NCBI RefSeq assembly: GCF_029760955.1
Contig: NZ_CP121682.1
Span: forward strand, 5,890,001 to 5,954,000
Length of the DNA stretch: 64,000 nucleotides
Direction of reading: 5' to 3'
Source: Streptomyces cathayae
GTDB lineage: Bacteria > Actinomycetota > Actinomycetes > Streptomycetales > Streptomycetaceae
The stretch's first letter is position 1, and each line of letters starts with the position of its first letter. The notes under the pieces are model-generated. The model was not told where the DNA came from, did not search any database, and saw only the letters and a program-made list of their open reading frames with translations. Shown here piece by piece: positions 53,431 through 62,611 of this stretch. The translations under genes were made by a program, and so were the position numbers.

Positions 53431-55106
53431 GTGTGGACGCGCTCGACCCGCTGCGTGCCGCTGCGGGTCCGGTACGAGCGGGCCCACGCGGAGGTGGCGG
53501 CCGGGTCGGTGCGGCCGGACAGCACGTAGTAGTCCATCTGCGTCCGCTCGGCGGTGACGTCCAGCACGCCGTAGCCGTGGCGGTCGGTGTCGACCCAGTG
53601 GACATGCCGGTTGGTGGCCCTGATCAGCGGTGAGGCGACCGTGGAGACGGTGCCCTCGGCAACCTTGACGATGTCGTCGAGGTTGTCGGAGGTGACCGAG
53701 GTGACGACGAACTCGGTGGCCGCCGACGGGGACAGCGGATAGGTGCCCGCGTTCACCGGTACGTCGTTGGCCCACGCCATGTGGATGTCGCCGGTGAGGA
53801 AGACCGTGTTGCCGATCGCGTTCGTCCGCAGATGGGTGAGGAGTTCGCGGCGGTCGTCGGTGTAGCCGTCCCACTGGTCGGTGTTGAGGGCGAGGCCCTC
53901 CTGCGGCAGGTCCAGCAGCTCGGCGAGCGGCTTCAGCAGACTGGCCGGGAGCGCGCCGAGGGCGAGCGGCGAGATCATCACCGAGGTGCCGACCAGCCGC
54001 CAGGCGGTGTCGGACGACGACAGTCCCGCCTTGAGCCAGTCGAGTTGGGCGCGGCCGGTGAGCGTGCGGTCCGGGTCGTCGACCTCGCCGTCGCCGAGTG
54101 CGGCCTGCTGGGAGCGGAAGGAACGCAGGTCCAGCAGCGAGAGGTCGGCGAGCTTGCCGAAGCGCAGTCGGCGGTAGGTGGTGCCGGCCAGCGCGGGGCG
54201 CACCGGCATCCACTCGAAGTAGGCCTGCTGGGCGGCGGCCTGACGGGCGGCCCAGGCGCCCTCCGCACCCTCGGTGTGGTTCTCGGCGCCGCCCGACCAG
54301 GCGTCGTTGGCGAACTCGTGGTCGTCCCAGATCGCCACGACCGGCGCCTTGGCGTGCAGTGCCTGGAGGTCGGGGTCGGTCTTGTACGTCGCGTGCCGGA
54401 CGCGGTAGTCGGCGAGGGTGACGATCTCGTGGGCGGGCGCGTGCGGGCGGACGGTCCTGCCGCGGGTGCCGTACTCGCCGGTGCCGTACTCGTAGATGTA
54501 GTCACCGAGGTGCAGCCAGGCGTCCAGGTCGCCGCGGGCCGCGAGATGGCGGTACGCCGAGAAGTGCCCGGCCTCCCAGTTGGCGCAGGAGACCACGCCG
54601 AAGCGCAGACCGGTCACCGCGGCGTCGGCGGCCGGGGCGGTGCGGGTACGGGCGACGGGGGAGTCGGTGCCGTCGGCGGAGAAGCGGAACCAGTAGTCGG
54701 TGGCCGGCCTGAGGCCGCGGATGTCGGCCTTGACGGTGTGGTCGGAGGCGGCGGTGGCGCGGGTCGAGCCCCTCGCGACGACCGTGCTGAACGCCTTGTC
54801 CAGGGCGACGGTCCAGCCGACCTCGGTGTCCGGGCCGAGTCCGGAGCCGGGTATCGCCTCCGGCGTCGGCGTCACCCGCGTCCACAGCAGGACGCCGTCC
54901 GGCAGCGGGTCGCCGGAGGCCAGCCCGTGCAGGAAGGCGGGGGCCTGGGCGGTGGCGGCGCGGGCGGCCGGCGCGGCGGCGAGCGGCCCCGCCAGGACCG
55001 CGCCGGCGGCAGCCGCCTTGACGACCGTACGGCGGCGCGGAGCAAGGGAGTCGGAGTCCGCGACGGCGGAGAAGGTGCTCTCGGATGATCTGTGTCGACT
55101 GGTCAC
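53421..55106 (-). CDS. phoD: Alkaline phosphatase PhoD, Tat-exported
   Basis: Secreted phosphodiesterase/monoesterase that frees phosphate under phosphate starvation. The 561-aa precursor has a twin-arginine signal ([29 protein letters not shown], about 22-51) ending ARA. A PhoD N-terminal domain follows, then the metal sites: [30 protein letters not shown] and [12 protein letters not shown]. The GTG at 55106 has no Shine-Dalgarno; TAACCT lies 8 nt upstream, so leaderless translation is likely. PhoP control is expected from the family, but only one PHO-like GTTCGCC unit is visible and it lies inside a hairpin. Confidence 0.95.
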   Translation of the reverse strand: MTSRHRSSESTFSAVADSDSLAPRRRTVVKAAAAGAVLAGPLAAAPAARAATAQAPAFLHGLASGDPLPDGVLLWTRVTPTPEAIPGSGLGPDTEVGWTVALDKAFSTVVARGSTRATAASDHTVKADIRGLRPATDYWFRFSADGTDSPVARTRTAPAADAAVTGLRFGVVSCANWEAGHFSAYRHLAARGDLDAWLHLGDYIYEYGTGEYGTRGRTVRPHAPAHEIVTLADYRVRHATYKTDPDLQALHAKAPVVAIWDDHEFANDAWSGGAENHTEGAEGAWAARQAAAQQAYFEWMPVRPALAGTTYRRLRFGKLADLSLLDLRSFRSQQAALGDGEVDDPDRTLTGRAQLDWLKAGLSSSDTAWRLVGTSVMISPLALGALPASLLKPLAELLDLPQEGLALNTDQWDGYTDDRRELLTHLRTNAIGNTVFLTGDIHMAWANDVPVNAGTYPLSPSAATEFVVTSVTSDNLDDIVKVAEGTVSTVASPLIRATNRHVHWVDTDRHGYGVLDVTAERTQMDYYVLSGRTDPAATSAWARSYRTRSGTQRVERVHTPV

Positions 55107-55114
55107 AGCCGATC

Positions 55115-55120
55115 AGGTTA
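55115..55120 (-). promoter_or_regulatory. -10 box of phoD, leaderless
   Basis: TAACCT on the minus strand, 8 nt before the phoD GTG. The -35 region is poor, as expected of an activator-dependent promoter. Confidence 0.5.
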
Positions 55121-55136
55121 CTGACAGGTACGCGCG

Positions 55137-55170
55137 AGAGCGGGCGAACTCACAAAAGTTCGCCCGCTCT
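55137..55170 (-). terminator. Terminator after the DsbA-like gene
   Basis: Perfect 14-bp stem (AGAGCGGGCGAACT and its complement) with a 6-nt loop, 27 nt downstream of the DsbA-like stop. It separates that gene from phoD, which reads in the same direction. Confidence 0.8.
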
Positions 55171-55196
55171 TCGGCGCGGGGTCGGCCGGCCGGGGG

Positions 55197-56009
55197 TCAG
55201 GCCTTGAGGGCCTTGTCGATCGCCGCGGTGAACTCGGGGGCCGTCATGGGCGCGTTCTGCCCGTCCGCCCCGGTGAGCTTCTTGCCGTCCATCATCAGCG
55301 TCGGGGTGCCCTTGACGTCGCTGTCGTCGAACTTCTTGGACATCTCCAGCGCCCACCTGTCGTAGGTGCCGTTCTCCACGGCCGTCTGGAACTTCTTGTT
55401 GTCCTTCAGTTCCTCGACGGAGTTCGCCACCTTGATCAGGTAGGAGTCGTCCTTGAACGTGTCCTGGCTCTCCGCGGGGTGGAACTCGGCCGAGTAGAGC
55501 GCGGCCTTGTAGGCGAGGAACGCCTCGGGGCTGACGTTCAGCGCGGCGCCCATGGCGCTCAGGGCGTTCTTGGAGCCCTCGCCGGTCAGGTTGCGGTCCA
55601 GGAACGAGGCGCCGATGAACTGGACCTTGTACTTGCCGTCCGCGACGTCCTTCTGGATCGTCTCACCGACGCCCTGCTCGAACGTGGCGCAGATCGGGCA
55701 GCGCGGGTCCTCGTACAGCTCCAGGGTCTTCTTCGCGTCGGCCTTGCCGACGACGACGGTCGTGCCGTTCTCGCCGCTGCTGTTGGCCGGCTTGACGAGC
55801 TTGGCGTCCTCCGCGGCCTCCCACGCGCTGGGCTGGTTGGCCTGGACGATGAGGTAGCCGGCGCCGCCGGCTATCGCCAGGACGCCGACGATCGAGCCGG
55901 CGACGATGAGCTGGCGCTTGACCTTGGCCTTCTTGGCCTCGCGCTCGCGCTCGACGCGCAGACGCTCACGGGCCGCCGTCTTCGCCGACTGGCTGTTCCG
56001 CTTGCTCAT
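55197..56009 (-). CDS. Membrane-anchored DsbA-like thioredoxin-fold protein
   Basis: 270-aa extracytoplasmic thiol-disulfide protein. A charged, coiled N-terminus (RNSQSAKTAARERLRVEREREAKKAKVKR) and one helix (QLIVAGSIVGVLAIAGGAGYLIV, about 33-55) anchor it. The DsbA/thioredoxin_4 domain has the active site C104-P-I-C107 (YEDPRCPICATFE) and the cis-Pro loop DVKGTPTLMMDGKKL. It probably oxidises or isomerises secreted proteins. The start at 56009 is chosen for the GGAGAG 7-9 nt upstream; a GTG five codons earlier is rejected. It reads together with the downstream phoD but a hairpin lies between. Confidence 0.9.
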   Translation of the reverse strand: MSKRNSQSAKTAARERLRVEREREAKKAKVKRQLIVAGSIVGVLAIAGGAGYLIVQANQPSAWEAAEDAKLVKPANSSGENGTTVVVGKADAKKTLELYEDPRCPICATFEQGVGETIQKDVADGKYKVQFIGASFLDRNLTGEGSKNALSAMGAALNVSPEAFLAYKAALYSAEFHPAESQDTFKDDSYLIKVANSVEELKDNKKFQTAVENGTYDRWALEMSKKFDDSDVKGTPTLMMDGKKLTGADGQNAPMTAPEFTAAIDKALKA

Positions 56010-56111
56010 GGTGATGCTCTCCACGGGGGGACGCGCACAGTGTTGTGCGGGATGTGTACGGGGGGACTGCAGATGCTCGGACTCGGGCCGCCGACGCCGG
56101 GGCGGAGGGTC

Positions 56112-56156
56112 GCCTCAGCCTCAGCCTCAGACGCCTCAGCCTCAGACGCCTCAGGC
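56112..56156. repeat. GCCTCA / GACGCCTCA short tandem repeats
   Basis: GCCTCAGCCTCAGCCTCAGAC-type units of 6 and 15 bp run from 56112 to 56156. The stop codon of the minus-strand membrane-protein gene (56151-56153) lies in the array. The region could vary by slippage and alter the C-terminus. Confidence 0.75.
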
Positions 56157-56852
56157 GAAGGCGGCGGAGCGCGGCGGTCCGCGTCGTCCCAGGGAGTGCA
56201 CGAGGAACCGGTCCACGGCCGTGGTGGTCCGGAGGGCCGGGCGATGCGGCCGACGGGCCTTCGGGGCCCGGTGCACGGTCACCGCGGCGACCGCCAGCAG
56301 CAGCGGCCGGAACGTGTTCGCCGCCATCGCGCCCAGCAACTGGGCCAGCGCGCGCTCGCCGCGGTACAGCCAGGCGGCGGCCAGCAGGCCGACGCCGATG
56401 TGCGCGCCGAGCAGCAGCCAGGCGGTGGCGGGACCGGCCTGGGCGAACAGGCCCACGAACCGGTCACCGCCGTCGGCCGCGGTGCCGGCCACCCGGGCCA
56501 GCGGGGTGCCCACACTGCCGCCGTCGCCGCACAGGAGGTCGAGGCCGACCGAGCGCAGCGGGCCCGCGACCGGGCCGCCCATCCGTCCGTAACAGAGGTG
56601 CTGCCCGGTGGTGAACACGGTGTCGGCGGCGAGCTCCAGCGGGATCAGCAGGGCGGCGATCCGCCCGAAGGAGCCCTCCCGGCCCGCGAGCGCGTAGGCC
56701 AGGACGAACACGGCGGCGGCGATCACCGCCACCGTGTTCAGCGGCAGCGGGGCCCCGGACAGCAGCACGTGCGACGCGGCGCTGAGGGTCACGACCATGG
56801 TCGTGAACAGCGCCGCGCGCACGGCTCTGAGCGGGGCTCCGGGTATGTCCAT
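56151..56852 (-). CDS. Multi-pass membrane protein, function unknown
   Basis: 233-aa protein with about five helices (AALFTTMVVTLSAASHVLLSG; NTVAVIAAAVFVLAYALAG; IAALLIPLELAADTVFTTGQHLCYG; ATAWLLLGAHIGVGLLAAAWLY; LLGAMAANTFRPLLLAVAAVTV). Conserved-looking features are SHVLLSG, GQHLCYG and LLCGDGGS. Similar proteins occur singly in Streptomyces; I know of no assigned role. The ATG at 56852 has no strong ribosome site. The stop codon lies inside a short tandem repeat. It precedes the DsbA-like gene on the same strand by 141 nt. Confidence 0.8.
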   Translation of the reverse strand: MDIPGAPLRAVRAALFTTMVVTLSAASHVLLSGAPLPLNTVAVIAAAVFVLAYALAGREGSFGRIAALLIPLELAADTVFTTGQHLCYGRMGGPVAGPLRSVGLDLLCGDGGSVGTPLARVAGTAADGGDRFVGLFAQAGPATAWLLLGAHIGVGLLAAAWLYRGERALAQLLGAMAANTFRPLLLAVAAVTVHRAPKARRPHRPALRTTTAVDRFLVHSLGRRGPPRSAAFA

Positions 56853-56953
56853 GATGGGAACGAGTGTGTCACGTGCTCCGGTAAGGGATCCCTAAAGGGG
56901 TCCTGTGGACTGTGTCTCCCCGGCGGGCTGTGCCTCCCCGGGCGGGAGGAAGG

Positions 56954-58279
56954 TCACAGGCCCGGGATCCTGCCGTTGCGGAACAGGTCCAGGAAGATCT
57001 GGTGGTCACGGCGCGCGCGTGCGCCGTAGGTGTGCGCGAAATCGACCAGCAGGGGCTCCAGCCCGTCCTCGTCGGCCGCGATCGCCGCGTCGATGGCGCG
57101 CTCGGTGGAGAACGGCACCAGGGACTCGCCGGAGGTGTCGTCCGCGGCCGCGTGCATCGTGGCCGTGGCCCGGCCGAGGTCGGCGACGACCTGGGCCATC
57201 TCCTCCGGCTCGTCGATGTCGCCCCAGTCCAGGTCCACGGCGTACGGCGAGACCTCGGCGACCAGCTGCCCCGCGCCGTCCAGCTCGGTCCAGCCCAGCC
57301 ACGGGTCGGCGTGCGCCTGCAGGGCGCGCTGGGAGATCACCGTGCGGTGGCCCTCGTGCCGGAAGTAGTCCCGGATCGCCTGATCGGTGATGTGCCGGGA
57401 GACGGCCGGGGTCTGGGCCTGCTTGATGTAGATCACGACGTCGTTCTCCAGGGCGTCGCTGTGCCCCTCCAGCAGGATGTTGTACGACGGCAGCCCGGCC
57501 GAGCCGATGCCGATGCCGCGGCGGCCCACGACGTCCTTCACCCGGTAGGAGTCCGGGCGGGCCAGCGAGGCGTCCGGCAGCGTCTCCAGGTAGCCGTCGA
57601 AGGCGGCGAGGACCTTGTAGCGGGTGGCGGCGTCGAGCTCGACCGCGCCGCCGCCGGAGGCGAAGCGGCGCTCGAAGTCACGGATGACGGTCATCGAGTC
57701 CAGCAGCCCGAAACGGGTCAGCGAACGGGCGTCGCGCAGCGCGTCGAGCAGCGGCCCCTGCGCGGTGTCCAGCGTGAACGGCGGCACCTCGTCGCTCTTC
57801 GCCCCGGTCGCCAGCGCGTGGACGCGCTCCCGGTACGCGGCCGTGTAGATCCGCACCAGCTCGGTGATCTGCTCGTCGCTGAGCGCCTTCGCGTACCCGA
57901 TCAGCGCCATGGAGGCGGCGAAGCGCTTGAGGTCCCAGGTGAAGGGGCCGACGTAGGCCTCGTCGAAGTCGTTGACGTTGAAGACCAGGCGGCCGTTGGA
58001 GTCCATGTACGTGCCGAAGTTCTCCGCGTGCAGATCGCCGTGGATCCACACCCGGGACGTCCGTTCGTCCAGGTACGGTCCGCCCCGCTTCTCCGCGTTC
58101 TGATCATGGTAGAAGAGGCACGCCGTGCCCCGGTAGAACGCGAACGCCGAGGCCGCCATCTTCCGGAACTTCACGCGGAACGCGGCCGGGTCGGCGGCCA
58201 GGAGTTCGCCGAAGGCGGTGTCGAGAACGGCGAGGATCTCCTCGCCGCGGTGCTCGTCGTCGAGCTGCGGGACCGACAT
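56954..58279 (-). CDS. DUF2252 family protein
   Basis: 441-aa soluble protein of the DUF2252 family, whose fold resembles aminoglycoside/choline kinases. Visible motifs: KMAASAFAFYRGTACLFYHD, WIHGDLHAENFGTYMDSNGRLVFNVNDFDEAYVGP (the kinase-like HGDLHxxN and NDFDE pair, about 79-110), and IGSAGLPSYNILLEG. These suggest ATP and metal binding; the substrate is unknown. GGAGG is 9 nt before the ATG at 58279. It is divergent from dnaE and shares a 259-bp intergenic region with it. Confidence 0.9.
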   Translation of the reverse strand: MSVPQLDDEHRGEEILAVLDTAFGELLAADPAAFRVKFRKMAASAFAFYRGTACLFYHDQNAEKRGGPYLDERTSRVWIHGDLHAENFGTYMDSNGRLVFNVNDFDEAYVGPFTWDLKRFAASMALIGYAKALSDEQITELVRIYTAAYRERVHALATGAKSDEVPPFTLDTAQGPLLDALRDARSLTRFGLLDSMTVIRDFERRFASGGGAVELDAATRYKVLAAFDGYLETLPDASLARPDSYRVKDVVGRRGIGIGSAGLPSYNILLEGHSDALENDVVIYIKQAQTPAVSRHITDQAIRDYFRHEGHRTVISQRALQAHADPWLGWTELDGAGQLVAEVSPYAVDLDWGDIDEPEEMAQVVADLGRATATMHAAADDTSGESLVPFSTERAIDAAIAADEDGLEPLLVDFAHTYGARARRDHQIFLDLFRNGRIPGL

Positions 58280-58399
58280 CGCTGAGTGCCTCCTGGTGCG
58301 GGACGTCCGGGAACGGCTGATCCGTCCCCTGCCTAACGCGCGGCGCGTCACGGGAGTGCCCGCGCCACTCGCCAGAAGGTACGACGGCGGAGCCTGTAG

Positions 58400-58422
58400 G
58401 TGTCAGTGCCGGAGCATAGACT
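58400..58422 (+). promoter_or_regulatory. RecA-NDp-like promoter of dnaE
   Basis: GTGTCAGTG (58400-58408), 8 nt and TAGACT (58417-58422). It fits TTGTCRGTG-N8-TANNNT with one mismatch at the first base. It would give a 5' UTR of about 110 nt. Confidence 0.45.
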
Positions 58423-58538
58423 TCGACGTTGATTACCGGAGAGCCCACCTGCCCGTCACTCACTGCCCACCCGTCACCCGACCACCGCCCCTCAACGAGG
58501 CGCTCCGCGCCACAGCAATCATCCTTGGAGGCCGTACC

Positions 58539-61500
58539 GTGCCGAAGTCGCCCTTCACGCACCTGCACGTCCACACCCAGTACTCGCTGCTGGACGGTGC
58601 CGCGCGGCTGACGGACATGTTCAACGCCTGCAACGAGATGGGCATGAGCCACATCGCCATGTCCGACCACGGCAACCTGCACGGCGCGTACGACTTCTTC
58701 CACAGTGCGCAGAAGGCCGGAGTCACCCCGATCATCGGGATCGAGGCGTATGTCGCGCCCGAGTCGCGGCGCACCAAGCGCAAGGTCCAGTGGGGCCAGC
58801 CGCACCAGAAGCGGGACGACGTCTCCGGTTCCGGCGGTTACACCCACAAGACCATCTGGGCGGTCGACAGCACGGGCCTGCACAACCTCTTCCGGCTCTC
58901 CTCCGACGCGTACGCCGAGGGCTGGCTGCAGAAGTGGCCCCGGATGGACAAGGAAAGCATCGCCCAGTGGTCCACCGGGCTCGTCGCCTCCACCGGCTGC
59001 CCCTCCGGTGAGGTCCAGACCCGGCTGCGCCTCGGCCACTTCGACGAGGCGGTCAAGGCGGCCGCCGAGTACCAGGACATCTTCGGCAAGGACCGGTACT
59101 TCCTGGAGCTGATGGACCACGGCATCGACATCGAGCACCGGGTCCGCGACGGCCTCCTGGAGATCGGCAAGAAGCTCGGCATCCCGCCCCTGGTCACCAA
59201 CGACTCGCACTACACGTACGCGCACGAGGCGACCGCCCACGACGCGCTGCTGTGCATCCAGACCGGCAAGAACCTCTCCGACCCCGACCGCTTCAGGTTC
59301 GACGGCACCGGCTACTACCTCAAGTCCACCGAGGAGATGTACGCCATCGACTCCTCGGACGCCTGGCAGCAGGGCTGCGACAACACCAGGCTGATCGCCG
59401 AGATGGTCGACACCACGGGCATGTTCGAGAAGCGCGACCTGATGCCCAAGTTCGACATTCCGGAGGGGTACACCGAGGTCAGCTGGTTCCGCGAGGAGAC
59501 CCTGCGCGGCATGCACCGCCGCTTCCCGGGCGGCATCCCGGACGACCGCATGAAGCAGGTCGAGTACGAGATGGACACCATCATCTCGATGGGCTTCCCC
59601 GGGTACTTCCTCGTCGTCGCCGACTTCATCATGTGGGCCAAGAAGCAGGGCATCGCGGTCGGCCCCGGCCGTGGCTCCGCCGCCGGCTCGATCGTCGCCT
59701 ACGCCCTCGGCATCACCGACCTCGACCCGATCCCGCACGGCCTGATCTTCGAGCGGTTCCTCAACCCCGAGCGCGTCTCCATGCCCGACGTCGACATCGA
59801 CTTCGACGAGCGCAGGCGCGTCGAGGTGATCCGGTACGTGACGGAGAAGTACGGCGCCGACAAGGTCGCCATGATCGGCACCTACGGCAAGATCAAGGCG
59901 AAGAACGCCATCAAGGACTCCGCGCGCGTGCTGGGCTACCCGTACGCCATGGGCGACCGGCTCACCAAGGCCATGCCCGCCGACGTCCTGGGCAAGGGCA
60001 TCGACCTCGACGGCATCACCAACCCCTCGCACCCGCGGTACAACGAAGCGGGCGAGATCCGGTCGATGTACGAGAACGAGCCGGACGTGAAGAAGGTCAT
60101 CGACACCGCCAAGGGCGTCGAGGGCCTGGTCCGGCAGATGGGCGTGCACGCGGCCGGCGTGATCATGTCCAGCGAGCCGATCGTCGACCACGCCCCGCTC
60201 TGGACGCGGCACACCGACGGCGTGACCATCACACAGTGGGACTACCCCCAGTGCGAGTCGCTCGGGCTCCTGAAGATGGACTTCCTGGGCCTGCGCAACC
60301 TCACCATCATGGACGACGCCATCAAGATGGTGAAGGCCAACAAGGGTATCGACCTGGAGATGCTCGCCCTCCCGCTGGACGACCCCAAGACCTTCGAACT
60401 GCTCTGCCGCGGTGACACCCTCGGCGTCTTCCAGTTCGACGGCGGCCCGATGCGCTCGCTGCTCCGCCAGATGCAGCCCGACAACTTCGAGGACATCTCC
60501 GCCGTCTCGGCCCTCTACCGGCCGGGCCCGATGGGCATGAACTCGCACATCAACTACGCGGAGCGCAAGAACGGCCGCCAGGAGATCACACCGATCCACA
60601 AGGAACTGGAGGAGCCGCTCCAGGAGGTGCTGTCGGTCACCTACGGCCTGATCGTCTACCAGGAGCAGGTGCAGAAGGCCGCCCAGATCATCGCGGGCTA
60701 CTCGCTCGGCGAGGCCGACATCCTCCGCCGCGTGATGGGCAAGAAGAAGCCCGAGGAACTGGCGAAGAACTTCGTCCTCTTCCAGGCGGGCGCCCGTAAG
60801 AACAACTACAGCGACGAGGCGATCCAGGCCCTGTGGGACGTGCTGGTCCCCTTCGCCGGCTACGCGTTCAACAAGGCCCACTCCGCCGCGTACGGCCTGG
60901 TGTCGTACTGGACCGGGTACCTCAAGGCGAACTACCCGGCCGAGTACATGGCCGCGCTGCTCACCTCGGTCAAGGACGACAAGGACAAGTCGGCCGTCTA
61001 CCTCAACGAGTGCCGTCGCATGGGCATCAAGGTGCTCCCGCCGAACGTCAACGAGTCCGAGTCGAACTTCGCCGCGCAGGGCGACGAGGTGATCCTCTTC
61101 GGCCTCTCCGCGGTCCGCAACGTCGGCACCAACGTCGTCGAGTCGATCATCAAGAGCCGCAAGGCCAAGGGGAAGTACGCCTCCTTCCCGGACTACCTCG
61201 ACAAGGTCGAGGCGGTCGTCTGCAACAAGCGGACCACGGAGTCGCTGATCAAGGCGGGCGCCTTCGACTCCATGGGGCACACCCGCAAGGGCCTCACCGC
61301 CCACTACGAGCCGATGATCGACAACGTGGTCGCGGTCAAGCGCAAGGAGGCCGAGGGACAGTTCGACCTCTTCGGAGGCATGGGCGAGCAGGAGACCAGC
61401 GAGCCCGGCTTCGGCCTCGACATCACCTTCACCGACGACGAGTGGGACAAGACCTACCTGCTCGCGCAGGAGCGGGAGATGCTCGGCCTGTACGTCTCCG

Positions 61501-62078
61501 ACCACCCGCTCTTCGGACTGGAGCACGTCCTGTCCGACAAGGCCGACGCGGGCATCTCCCAGCTCACCGGCGGTGACTTCGGCGACGGCGCGGTGGTCAC
61601 CATCGGCGGCATCATCTCGGGCCTCCAGCGCAAGATGACCAAGCAGGGCAACGCCTGGGCGATCGCCACCGTGGAGGACCTCGCCGGTTCCCTCGAGTGC
61701 ATGTTCTTCCCCGCGACCTACCAGCTCGTCTCGACCCAACTCGTCGAGGACGCCGTGGTGTTCGTCAAGGGCAGGCTCGACAAGCGCGAGGACGTGCCGC
61801 GCCTGGTCGCCATGGAACTCCAGGTGCCCGACCTGTCCAACGCGGGCACCAACGCGCCCGTCGTGCTCACCATCCCGGCCACCAGGGTCACCCCGCCGAT
61901 GGTCAGCCGCCTCGGCGAGATCCTCGGCCACCACAAGGGCGACAGCGAGGTCCGCATCAGGCTCCAGGGGCCGACGAAGACGACGGTGCTGCGCCTGGAC
62001 CGGCACCGGGTCAAGCCGGACCCCGCCCTGTTCGGCGACCTCAAGGTCCTCCTCGGCCCGTCCTGCCTGGCGGGCTAG
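58539..62078 (+). CDS. dnaE: DNA polymerase III alpha subunit (replicative)
   Basis: Main replicative polymerase, 1179 aa. PHP domain at the N-terminus (FTHLHVHTQYSLLDG, AMSDHGNLHGAYDFF), then the Pol III palm with catalytic Asps D417 and D419 (MPDVDIDFDERRR) after GPGRGSAAGSIVAYALGITDLDP. The tau/beta-binding and HhH regions follow (QFDLFGGMGEQE resembles a clamp-binding QxxLF motif), and a C-terminal OB fold (GAVVTIGGIISGLQRKMTKQGNAWAIATVED). The PHP metal residues appear intact, so proofreading by PHP is possible. GGAGG is 7 nt before the GTG at 58539. It is the DnaE1 type rather than the mutagenic DnaE2, from length and the absence of imuB nearby. Confidence 0.96.
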   Translation: MPKSPFTHLHVHTQYSLLDGAARLTDMFNACNEMGMSHIAMSDHGNLHGAYDFFHSAQKAGVTPIIGIEAYVAPESRRTKRKVQWGQPHQKRDDVSGSGGYTHKTIWAVDSTGLHNLFRLSSDAYAEGWLQKWPRMDKESIAQWSTGLVASTGCPSGEVQTRLRLGHFDEAVKAAAEYQDIFGKDRYFLELMDHGIDIEHRVRDGLLEIGKKLGIPPLVTNDSHYTYAHEATAHDALLCIQTGKNLSDPDRFRFDGTGYYLKSTEEMYAIDSSDAWQQGCDNTRLIAEMVDTTGMFEKRDLMPKFDIPEGYTEVSWFREETLRGMHRRFPGGIPDDRMKQVEYEMDTIISMGFPGYFLVVADFIMWAKKQGIAVGPGRGSAAGSIVAYALGITDLDPIPHGLIFERFLNPERVSMPDVDIDFDERRRVEVIRYVTEKYGADKVAMIGTYGKIKAKNAIKDSARVLGYPYAMGDRLTKAMPADVLGKGIDLDGITNPSHPRYNEAGEIRSMYENEPDVKKVIDTAKGVEGLVRQMGVHAAGVIMSSEPIVDHAPLWTRHTDGVTITQWDYPQCESLGLLKMDFLGLRNLTIMDDAIKMVKANKGIDLEMLALPLDDPKTFELLCRGDTLGVFQFDGGPMRSLLRQMQPDNFEDISAVSALYRPGPMGMNSHINYAERKNGRQEITPIHKELEEPLQEVLSVTYGLIVYQEQVQKAAQIIAGYSLGEADILRRVMGKKKPEELAKNFVLFQAGARKNNYSDEAIQALWDVLVPFAGYAFNKAHSAAYGLVSYWTGYLKANYPAEYMAALLTSVKDDKDKSAVYLNECRRMGIKVLPPNVNESESNFAAQGDEVILFGLSAVRNVGTNVVESIIKSRKAKGKYASFPDYLDKVEAVVCNKRTTESLIKAGAFDSMGHTRKGLTAHYEPMIDNVVAVKRKEAEGQFDLFGGMGEQETSEPGFGLDITFTDDEWDKTYLLAQEREMLGLYVSDHPLFGLEHVLSDKADAGISQLTGGDFGDGAVVTIGGIISGLQRKMTKQGNAWAIATVEDLAGSLECMFFPATYQLVSTQLVEDAVVFVKGRLDKREDVPRLVAMELQVPDLSNAGTNAPVVLTIPATRVTPPMVSRLGEILGHHKGDSEVRIRLQGPTKTTVLRLDRHRVKPDPALFGDLKVLLGPSCLAG

Positions 62079-62154
62079 TAGCCCGAGGGGCCCCGAGGGA
62101 CGGTGCGCGCCGGGTCCGGTCGGCCGGCGTGGGGGAAGAGACGCCCACGACGTA

Positions 62155-62189
62155 AGAGGGGGTGCGCCCGGTGACGGGCGCACCCCTCT
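62155..62189. terminator. Bidirectional terminator between dnaE and the 54-aa gene
   Basis: GGGGTGCGCCCG and CGGGCGCACCCC with loop GTGA, extended by AGA/TCT with one bulge. It lies 77 nt after dnaE and 45 nt after the convergent small gene. Confidence 0.8.
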
Positions 62190-62233
62190 GCAGGTACCGT
62201 GCGCGGGGCGCTCAACGGCGCCTCACGCAGGTG

Positions 62234-62398
62234 TCAGTTGTGGCCGAAGCGCTTCTGCCGGCCCTTGCGGGCGACGTCGCCGGGAGTGATCTGCGGGCCG
62301 TGCTGCTCGGTCTGCGGCTCCGCAGCGGCCGGCTGTGTCGCCTGCTGGGAGCGCCCGGTCGGCTGCTGCTTCCGTTCACGGTTCTTGTTCTTGGCCAT
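62234..62398 (-). CDS. Small basic hydrophilic protein, 54 aa
   Basis: Short protein MAKNKNRERKQQPTGRSQQ.. rich in Lys, Arg, Gln and Pro, ending RKGRQKRFGHN. AGGAGG lies 7-8 nt before the ATG at 62398, so expression is likely. Similar small proteins are conserved among Streptomyces without known function; the composition suggests nucleic-acid contact or disorder. It is convergent with dnaE and divergent from the NYN gene. Confidence 0.75.
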   Translation of the reverse strand: MAKNKNRERKQQPTGRSQQATQPAAAEPQTEQHGPQITPGDVARKGRQKRFGHN

Positions 62399-62611
62399 GG
62401 TGATGCCTCCTGTGGGGGATCTAGGGGCCAGGGCCGGGACCAGACTCACATAGCCGAATGATGGTCGCATGTCGGACAATTACCGTGTGTGACAGGGTGA
62501 GTGGGCGAAGGAAGTGTGGAAACGCCACGCCGAAGATCGAGTTCGGGCCGTTAACCCCGGCACGGTCGGGCAGACTCGAAGCAAGCCCGAAGCAAACCTC
62601 CCGGAAAGAGG

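Noticed and set aside
55137..55170. PHO box of phoD
   Set aside because: Only one GTTCGCC-like unit is present and it is an arm of a perfect terminator hairpin; tandem direct repeats expected of PhoP sites are absent.
58104..62183. Very long minus-strand open frame (1359 aa) opposite dnaE
   Set aside because: It is the antisense shadow of dnaE in high-GC DNA; the product is a Val/Gly/Leu/Asp-rich composition artefact with no domains.
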